The notes under the pieces are model-generated. The model was not told the DNA's origin, ran no database searches, and saw only the letters and a program-made list of their open reading frames with translations. A DNA stretch of 64,000 nucleotides from assembly GCA_024516035.1 (NCBI GenBank), contig CM044958.1, positions 28,427,755 through 28,491,754 on the forward strand. The letters are read 5' to 3'. Source of the DNA: Bactericera cockerelli (Eukaryota > Arthropoda > Insecta > Hemiptera > Triozidae). Both the position numbers and the translations under genes were made by a program. Positions 57,151 to 64,000 of this stretch are shown here, piece by piece (position 1 is the first letter of the stretch; every line of letters starts with the position of its first letter).

Positions 57151-57908
57151 TATAGGGTGATCCAGCGTTATGGACCGATTTGACTTGCATAGTACTTTGT
57201 TGTAACTTGTCGTAGATTTTTGAAGTGACCATTTCTGAGTTCAGAACTAGATGCAAGTTAGTTACAATAGAGTCGTGGACCCCGCAACATATTAGCGCTT
57301 TTGCTGTAGAGGTAGAGGCATATTGTAAAAGTTTAGTGTTGAATCTGTGATTATTGCTCAGAAGAAATTTCGTCTCCACATGTCTACGTTCTCGTTAGTG
57401 CTCATGGGAAGTTCCGTCCAGCAGAACCATTCGGATGTGGGTCAACATGTTTTGGTGAGACGAGTTCTGCTTTGAAAAGGAACCCAAGAGGCAGTGCGAG
57501 GAGTGTTAGAACAGCGAATTTGTAAACCAAGCATTTCCACGCAGTCCAGAACTTCTCTTACGTGCATTCTACATGAACTAAACTTTCATCCTTACAAAAT
57601 AGCTGTTGTCCAAATGCTCAAACCGCAAGATATCATGCGCAGGATATTATTTTGTAACACTATGAAGGAGATATTGCACACGGATCCAGACATCCATCTC
57701 TTTTTGTGGAAGGAGGCGCATTTTCATCTGAATGGGGTAGTCTTAAAGCAATCCCAGGGAGCTACACCAACGCCTCAAAAGAGAAAATCATAAAAATCAA
57801 AAGAGATAAATTGCATTTTATTAACTTTCAATTAAAATAAAAAAAAGACAATTTTTTTTTTCTTAAATTGAGATTGAAGCATCATTTCAAAATCTGGGCC
57901 ACCCTGTA
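57151..57908 (+). mobile_element. Mariner-like element, CAGGGTG class, with transposase relic
   Basis: Ends TATAGGGTGATCCAG and TACAGGGTGGCCCAG are inverted and TA-bordered. Between them lies a plus-strand transposase fragment. At 758 bp it is shorter than an intact mariner (about 1.3 kb). It ties the CAGGGTG termini in this window to a mariner-type transposase. Confidence 0.7.
57494..57793 (+). pseudogene. Mariner-type transposase fragment (dead)
   Basis: The frame contains TSLTCILHELNFHPYKIAVV, QMLKPQDIMRRILFCNTMKE and DPDIHLFLWKEAHFHLNGVV. This corresponds to the helix-turn-helix linker and the first catalytic motif, usually (F)SDEAHFHLNG. The aspartate of that motif is replaced by Lys (WKEAHFHL), and the downstream catalytic regions are missing, so it is inactive. 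An upstream piece (RNHSDVGQHVLVRRVLL) precedes a stop near 57473. About 100 codons remain of an expected 340 or so. Confidence 0.75.
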
Positions 57909-58317
57909 TTCATGATTTCAGTCCATTGTCGATTTATCATAAAAAATATACCAGTAGGTATTATTCATTCATCTAAATACCTTTGTATTACTCTACATAT
58001 AATCCACAGGTAATAATACCTAAAATTCTATCATTGTGGTACATAACACAATACATAATATATGAAAATTAATGAAAAGTAAGTACATAGATTAACCTAA
58101 AAATAATAATATTCATAACACAATACGAGTAGGTACGTATATGTATAGTGCAATTATATAAGCAATTTTAATTTTGTCAACCATTACTTTCTGCAAAGGT
58201 TGGTTGTCCTGTTCATTTAGTTTGCCATGGCCTGGCTTCAAACCCAAGGGTAATAGATTTTCTGTGATGGTCTTTTTTTTAAACGCCAGAAACTAAATGC
58301 TGATACTCTCTTAGGCC

Positions 58318-58615
58318 GCTTAATGACGCAACTTCGCACTAGCGGTGCTTCGTAATAGAGGCCATGCGCCTGACCACTAACTTTACACCGGAAAGGTACA
58401 TTCGATTTTCATGAAATGTTGTATGTATATGCGTATTATCGTTTTACACAGTGCATTTGTTTTCATTTTTTAAATAAATTTTGATTTAGCTCTGATATTT
58501 AAGAAAATCCAAAATTTTGTACAAAAAAGTCAAAAAAAAGGTTGCCACGTGTTTACAATGTGAACCAATCGTAGGTAAGTATTGTGTCCATAATTGGCAG
58601 TGTTTTTTCTTTTCT
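58318..58615 (-). mobile_element. HINE2 fragment
   Basis: GAGGCCATGCGCCTGACCAC, TTTTCATGAAATGTTGTATG and AAGTATTGTGTCCATAATTG match the half of HINE2 opposite to the hairpin. Confidence 0.75.
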
Positions 58616-58798
58616 TTTTAAAAGATTTGATACCTACCTATATAATTGAAAGCAAACATCGTAACGTTTTCTTTTTCTTTTCTTTTTCCAAGGAAAAAAT
58701 TTCATTGGACGAGTAATGGAAACTGGAAATTTGAAGCCCTGAGCTCATGCACCCGTCCCAGCTTCATTTCATTCCTATCATCAGACTACACGTGTTCT

Positions 58799-58990
58799 TA
58801 TTATTATTATTATTATTCAACACTTTATCAGATATAAATGGACATAATTATGTACAATACAAATAATTATTTTAACAATGAAAAAAATGGAAACAATATA
58901 TACAATAAAATGAAAAAGAATAGAAAAATATATAGAAACATAAGTACTAACTAAAGGGCGGGGTTATTGCCCATGGCAACCCTTAGTTCT
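58799..58990 (-). mobile_element. 3' end of the non-LTR element seen at 21960
   Basis: On the minus strand GGTTGCCATGGGCAATAACC then CCGCCCTTTAGTTAG leads into an A/T-rich UTR and an (AAT)n tail at 58799-58817. It is a diverged, 5'-truncated copy. Confidence 0.55.
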
Positions 58991-59339
58991 TCGCCTCTGA
59001 TTGATCTATTAATATGGATATTTGTGTTTGCATTCTGTATCTATAATTGATTGTTTTTAAATAAAATAATACTAAACTAAGGATAATAATGATAACAATA
59101 ATAGCTCCCATTAAGAAAAACTAATAAAAGATATTTATGTGAGTAAAAAAATAAATATGGTCCATAAAATAGATATGTTCAAATACCTGGTGAGATGGTG
59201 AGAACATACAAGCAAATGAACTAGAATACTATATAAAGAATCCAACAAAAACAGGACTTAGAAAATGTGTGTGCGTTTCCCTTGACCAAAATCATGTACA
59301 ATAACTTACAATAAGAAATAAATATCCATCAATGCTAAG

Positions 59340-60180
59340 CTAAGATAAACAACCGTAATAAAACCAGAAAGCCTTTATGCATCCAAATGTTTAAGTATGA
59401 ACATAGCCTCCTAATTGAAGAAATTGAGAAAAAGGAAAGGAAGATTGTAAGAAAAATACTTGGTGCTGGGCTCGACAGTGGAATAGGAAGATGCGAAGTA
59501 ATCAACATGATACCAAAACGTAGAAGGAATGGAAGATGTGAAGTAATCAAGAAGATACCAAAACGTAGAAGGAATGGAAGATGCGAAGTAATCAACAAGA
59601 TACCAAAACATAGAAGGAATGGAAGATGTGAAGTAATCAACAAGATACCAAAACGTAGAAGGAATGGAAGATGTGAAGTAATCAAGAAGATACCAAAACG
59701 TAGAAGGAATGGAAGATGCGAAGTAATCAACAAGATACCAAAACATAGAAGGAATGGAAGATGTGAAGTAATCAACAAGATACCAAAACGTAGAAGGAAT
59801 GGAAGATGCGAAGTAATCAACAAGATACCAAAACGTAGAAGGAATGGAAGATGCGAAGTAATCAACAAGATACCAAAACGTAGAAGGAATGGAAGATGCG
59901 AAGTAATCAAGAAGATACCAAAACGTAGAAGGAATGGAAGATGCGAAGTAATCAACAAGATACCAAAACGTAGAGGGAATGGAAGATGCGAAGTAATCAA
60001 CAAGATACCAAAACCTAGAAGGAATGGGTACCACCATGAAGAAGAGAAGATGGGAACCTTAATAGAATGGAAGCGGGAAGATTATCCAAGAGTGTTCAAG
60101 GAGGTAAAGAAAGATCATAGAAATGGGAATAGCAGATGATGACCTGTACAATAAAACTGTGATAAAAGTAAAAGAGTTTG
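59340..60180 (+). pseudogene. Non-LTR reverse-transcriptase tail with in-frame 45-bp expansion
   Basis: Before the repeats the frame reads FKYEHSLLIEEIEKKERKIV then RKILGAGLDSG. After them it reads EEEKMGTLIEWKREDYPRVF then KEVKKDHR, and in a shifted frame EMGIADDDLYNK. This corresponds to the segment behind the reverse transcriptase of RTE/Jockey-like elements (ERKILRKILG...; GHxxRM...; EVxxDLxEMGI). The ORF is open from 59387 to 60139 (250 codons) because the inserted repeats are multiples of three. Polymerase motifs are absent, so it is a non-functional fragment unless spliced into something else. Confidence 0.6.
59485..60028 (+). repeat. 45-bp tandem repeat, 12 copies, coding RCEVINKIPKRRRNG
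   Basis: Units AGATGCGAAGTAATCAACAA then GATACCAAAACGTAGAAGGA. Variants (N/K at position 6, R/H at 10, C-codon TGC/TGT) alternate in a pattern suggesting duplication of multi-unit blocks. The unit seems to derive from the surrounding reverse-transcriptase tail (EVxxKIxKxxRxRR). Confidence 0.95.
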
Positions 60181-60235
60181 TAGAACAGCATTTAGAATGT
60201 TACTAACGAAATACCGAGGTTTACATGTTATACAC

Positions 60236-60337
60236 ATGGCCGAAGCATATGATGACAACTTCAAGAACATCATTAAGAGCATGAAGAAAAGGGTTCAAGC
60301 AACCATTACAGCTCGAGGAGGCCACAGTCGCTATTGA
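60236..60337 (+). pseudogene. Tc1-type transposase C-terminal fragment
   Basis: The frame ending at TGA 60337 reads DDNFKNIIKSMKKRVQATIT then ARGGHSRY. Tc1-family transposases end in a closely similar I.SM.RR..AVI.A.GGHTRY block. Only about 33 codons remain. It follows the reverse-transcriptase relic directly, so one element is inserted next to or into the other. Confidence 0.65.
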
Positions 60338-60944
60338 AAAATGAATTGAAGAAAAATACTAACAGGTATGTTAGAGATTTATTATTTTTTTACAAAAATG
60401 ATAGCATGACAAAATAGTGTTTTACCCATTTGTCAGATTTTTGCATTTATTATATAATAATAAAGAAATATTCTTGTCATAATAATGTGTTTTAATTGCC
60501 TCTCTAAATTTGATAAAGATTAATTTGATTATAACCTAAACGTCCTCCAGGAAATTGAAAAATCGACATCATTTTTATGCGGCAGTTTAAATCGTTTTTC
60601 AAGACGATTCAATTATTGTATAATCCGAAGGACAAAGTGAGAGAATTTTTCTTCAGAGACGATCATGTTTATTTAGTTCTTTTAATCTTTTATTCTTGCA
60701 AAAACATGCACGGGGATATGCAATTTCAATTTCTTCAGCTTGTTTCTTTGCTACTTTTGAATGGCTGGATAAATGAGGTAATTCTTAGAAAGTAATAATA
60801 TACTTATATTACCATGGGTATGATAAACAAAATGAATTTTTGTCCTGTCAGAGATGAAAAGTTTCATTTTATCAGTGGTTTCACATCAGGAAGATTACTA
60901 GATATTACAGAATATAGCCACAGATTATTTCATAGTCCTTTCAT

Positions 60945-61612
60945 TTTTACTTTCCTTATCCTATAATAAGGAAAGTATTGTATTCGTCGAAAATTTGACC
61001 TACCCAGCTTTTCACATTTCTGGACGAATCATAGCCTCAGGATACCAAAAAAGTGGTTTTCAGCCATTGGTCCGTGCGTCTGTCTGTGTGTCTGTCTGTG
61101 TGTCTGTCTGTGTGTCTGTGTGTCTGTGTGTGAACAGGATATCTCAAGAACGGTAAGAGCTAGAGACTTGAAATTTGGTATGGTAATTAATTTTATACAC
61201 CAGACGAACCATGAAACTTTTGGTTGAAATCGGCCGCATTCTGCGGCCGCAGGGCCGCAAATATTGGCCGCAAGCACCGCTTCTTTGAATTGGTTAAAGA
61301 TACAAAAAAAGTTCGAGAACAATATTTTCTCAGATTAAAAAAATAATAGGGGTTCACTCTGATCATTTTTTTGATATCTTTAACTTTTTGGAAACCGGCC
61401 CCAATTTACCGGTATTGTAGGGGGACCCGATTGGACTAACTTTTTTATTATTCATCCTAGATGGGGGTTGTGACATATCAAATTAAATGATTTTGAAGTG
61501 CTGATCACGAATTTGGCATTGATTTTTAGTTATCTGTTACCGTTCAGTCACCAGTGGCGGAATTCGACTCCTTTTTGGGAGATAAGGAAAGTCGTGTGAT
61601 GTTTACACCAGA
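60945..61612 (-). mobile_element. HINE1 repeat, full length (reference copy)
   Basis: The 12-bp-stem hairpin TACTTTCCTTAT (60948-60959) / ATAAGGAAAGTA (60966-60977) forms one end. The arm ATAAGGAAAGT recurs at 61582-61592 near the other end, followed by GTGATGTTTACACCAG. A (TGTC/TGTG)n microsatellite lies at 61077-61135. Opposite subterminal repeat plus stem-loop, microsatellite and T-rich insertion flanks suit a DINE-1/Helentron-associated element; classification is inferred. Confidence 0.8.
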
Positions 61613-61764
61613 TTTTTTGTTTCTGGAAACTTATTTTAGGCTCTGTTTTTTTCATACGCGACCGACCAAACACTCTTTTTTAATAATTAATTTTCAACGC
61701 TCATGTATAACTCCCATATAAAATAACCTCTTTAATTGTAATGGAATGTTAAAAAGTAATTTTT

Positions 61765-62053
61765 TTAACACGTTCGTTACCAAGCCAATTTTTTCAAGTT
61801 TTACGTAGGGACCAGGCGGTAAAGTCACTGTTGCATCCTGGGTACCAAAATGATTTTTTTTGCATATTTGGCATCGTATTTGTACAAGAATCGATCCTAT
61901 ATCTGTTCTAATACTAACAACCTACCTCAAAAAGGCCATATATGGATGTCCGGTCCCTCGATAAAATTTTGATAACGGCCACATGTGTGTTTCGGTCCCC
62001 AGGAAAAAACACAAAAACATCCACTTATGGCCGTTCGGTAACGAACGTGTTAA
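61765..62053. mobile_element. piggyBac-like MITE, 281 bp
   Basis: TTAA at both borders (61765-61768, 62050-62053) and inverted ends CACGTTCGTTACC. No coding sequence is present. Confidence 0.85.
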
Positions 62054-62122
62054 TAAAAGAAAAGGAAATTCAAAAACCTGTACGCCACTTCTTGATCGTA
62101 AGATATAGAGTTGTAGACACAC

Positions 62123-62414
62123 AATAAGTACTCAAGCCAGCGTCGATGGCATGTTGAATACACCGGTTCCCTTCAGAACACCGAAGTTAAGCGACATCCA
62201 GCGAGGTTAAGACTTGGATGGGTGACCATTCAAATTCTAATTCTCGTGACGCTGGCTTTTCCCGGCCCCACTCAGGCTGGGTGAGGTCAATATGAGTAGC
62301 AGGTTTGTGAGTTTCTTGCGAATGGAGGGTTGAACCCCCATCGTGATATGACCATGGCAGTTGAAAGCGACGTTAAACCCCACATAAAAAAAAAAAAAAA
62401 AAAATAAGTACTCA
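62123..62414 (+). mobile_element. 5S rRNA-derived SINE (copy 3), recent insertion
   Basis: Nearly identical to 7116-7377: GCCAGCGTCGATGGCATG, GAAGTTAAGCGACATCCAGC, the shared body, and a poly(A) tail of about 20. A perfect 12-bp duplication AATAAGTACTCA flanks it (62123-62134 and 62403-62414). Confidence 0.95.
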
Positions 62415-62857
62415 TTCACTCCAATCACCAATTTGTGTGCACAATAAAATATTATAAAAAGCAACAATCAATTGACTTTTTCAATTTTGAGAACAATTTG
62501 CTTCACTGCACATGATTATTATTCCCATTTCGTGTTTTTTTTCTCTCTTCACGTAGTTAGGTACACATCATTGTAAAATACATTGCACCGGGAGAAATAA
62601 TTCAATGCAATTTCTGGAAGAGGAAAATAGAACATTATGATTTTCTTGAATTCCACTCTGACATGGGTATTAGTTTTTTTTTTTTTTTTTTTTTTTCCGG
62701 TTTAACGGCGCTTTGGGTATTAGTTTGCATTCATTAATATCGCATTATTGTCCCATTCATTAATATCGCATTACTGTTTCACTTATTCAAATACTTGTGC
62801 ATTATAAGGGCGTGAAGTAACTCCAAGGTTCAACTTCTCTCATAATATTTTAGTTGA

Positions 62858-62990
62858 CTAGCCCGTGTTTCGCAAACGGGATTAAATTTAAAATTTACTG
62901 AGGGATAGCCATATTAGCCATACTGATGGGTACGGCCATGCCTTTTTGATAATTCTGATATTTCCTTAGATAAGTGGTCAATTTTAGGGG
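62858..62990 (-). mobile_element. Helitron 3' end
   Basis: The minus strand ends CCCGTTTGCGAAACACGGGC then TAG before T, a terminal hairpin joined to CTAG. The 5' end was not found; the extent is a guess. Confidence 0.45.
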
Positions 62991-63011
62991 GGGGTTTCGA
63001 TATTCAACAAA

Positions 63012-63730
63012 TTTTACTTCCGAGAAATTTCTAATATTAGAAATCGGAAGTATTGTGTTCGTTTTTGTAAAAAAAAATATTTTTTTGCTCCGATTTCAAT
63101 TTTTTTCATATTTTTGGACGTTTCATAACCTACTGAGTAAATTTGGTTTTGTGTCCGTCTGTCGGTCTGTCGATCCGTCGGTCTGTTAAAACGATTCCTT
63201 GTAACGCGCAAATCTCAGAAACTACTCGACCGATTTTGTTGAAATTTTGCACATATCTAGGAGACATTCTGTAGATGGTCCCATTTTAAATTCATTGAAT
63301 TCATACCAGCGGTTCTGGGTGAAAGAGACCATGCGCCTGACCACTAACTTTTTACTTAAACGCTTATATCTCGTGAACGGTACACCCGATTTTGATGAAA
63401 TTTTGTAAGAATATGCATATTACTGTTTTACCTAAGTTATTTATATTTATTTTTAAATTAATTATAATTTGACTCTGATATATAAGAAAATCCGTAATTT
63501 TGGACAAAAATGTAAAAAAATAAGGACCACGACTTGCCGATACAGAATTTTTTGTGGAATCTAGAATGTAGAAAAAACGGTTTTCTACCATATAAATCGA
63601 ATTTGAAGAAAATCGGTTCAGTCGTTTTGGAGATACAATTAATTTTGTATAAAATCTCAAAATTGGCACGTGTTAACAATGTGAAACAATCACGAGGAAG
63701 TATTGTGTCCATAATTGGCAGTGTTTTTGC
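63012..63730 (-). mobile_element. HINE2 repeat, full length (reference copy)
   Basis: The hairpin at 63015-63052 has 17-bp arms (TACTTCCG + ATTTCTAAT and inverse) with a 4-nt bulge. GGAAGTATTGTGT from its arm recurs at 63697-63709 near the other end. A GTCTGTCGG microsatellite lies at 63156-63185. The order of modules parallels HINE1 (GGAAAGTATTGTATTCG / GGAAGTATTGTGTTCG; TTTCTGGACGAATCATA / TTTTTGGACGTTTCATAA), so the two are related families. Confidence 0.8.
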
Positions 63731-64000
63731 TATCTGTTAGCGTTTGAGCTGTGCAAATGGAACAGCTATAATAATATATGTATAATGGTTTATACGTAAG
63801 TACAGAGGTATACACAGCTGATACAGTTTTTACCCTCAAACTGTTTTTCGTTTTATCTGTTTGAAGGAAATATAAGATTTTTATGTCATTACAACGGCTG
63901 CTTCCCAGCTGCGGTTTTTCATGAATTGTGGAGTTTTTGGAAAGGTTGAAGATAGCAAAAGATGTATGAGAGTTGAATGTATAACTAATGCCAGTCGCAA

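Noticed and set aside
56933..57379. 148-codon minus-strand ORF
   Set aside because: It crosses the left border of the mariner-like element and runs opposite to the recognisable transposase frame.
59335..60037. Two minus-strand ORFs of more than 200 codons opposite the 45-bp array
   Set aside because: Shadow frames of a stop-free 45-bp repeat; flanking similarity to reverse transcriptase exists only on the plus strand.

Overview
The window looks like non-genic DNA from an arthropod, probably an insect. Evidence: it is AT-rich, has no dense ORFs, contains GT-AG-style exon candidates, and is crowded with eukaryotic transposable elements (SINEs, Helitrons, hAT, mariner, piggyBac and non-LTR fragments). 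The frequent GGTAGGTACCTAC-type words and the DINE-1/Helentron-like repeats would suit a hemipteran, but I cannot name the species. I see no complete protein-coding gene, no functional-looking tRNA or rRNA gene, no CRISPR array and no viral gene.

Layout. 0-6 kb: a 5S-derived SINE with a ~20-bp target duplication, a hAT-like element with a 45-bp minisatellite core, and several tRNA-headed SINE relics. 6-15 kb: a 32-bp minisatellite, a fresh 5S-SINE, a second hAT-like element holding the same 45-bp minisatellite, many DINE-1-like copies and an orphan repeat ORF. 15-28 kb: a reverse-transcriptase tail relic, a TIR element with GGGTTGAGAC motifs, SINEs, a LINE 3' end and two well-bounded Helitrons. 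28-36.6 kb: long inverted-repeat elements of the TA/CAGGGTG type, with nested insertions. 36.6-44 kb: a tRNA-Gly SINE directly upstream of the best exon candidate (36956-37116, + strand), then sparse DNA with decayed coding segments. 45.3-49.9 kb: a 4.6-kb foldback element with a perfect 9-bp target duplication and arms built from 296-bp units bounded by a 38-bp palindrome. 50-51.5 kb: a deleted piggyBac element inside a Helitron-like element. 51.5-64 kb: SINEs, more DINE-1-like copies, a mariner-like transposase relic, a reverse-transcriptase relic carrying a 45-bp in-frame expansion, a Tc1-type transposase tail, a piggyBac MITE and another fresh 5S-SINE.

The region is probably an intron or intergenic space around one + strand host gene, of which a single exon is visible. 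Almost everything else is mobile DNA in several layers of nesting. The most unusual structures are the two hAT-like elements that share a minisatellite but not their termini, the foldback element, the SINEs with exchangeable heads, and the two related palindrome-ended repeat families.
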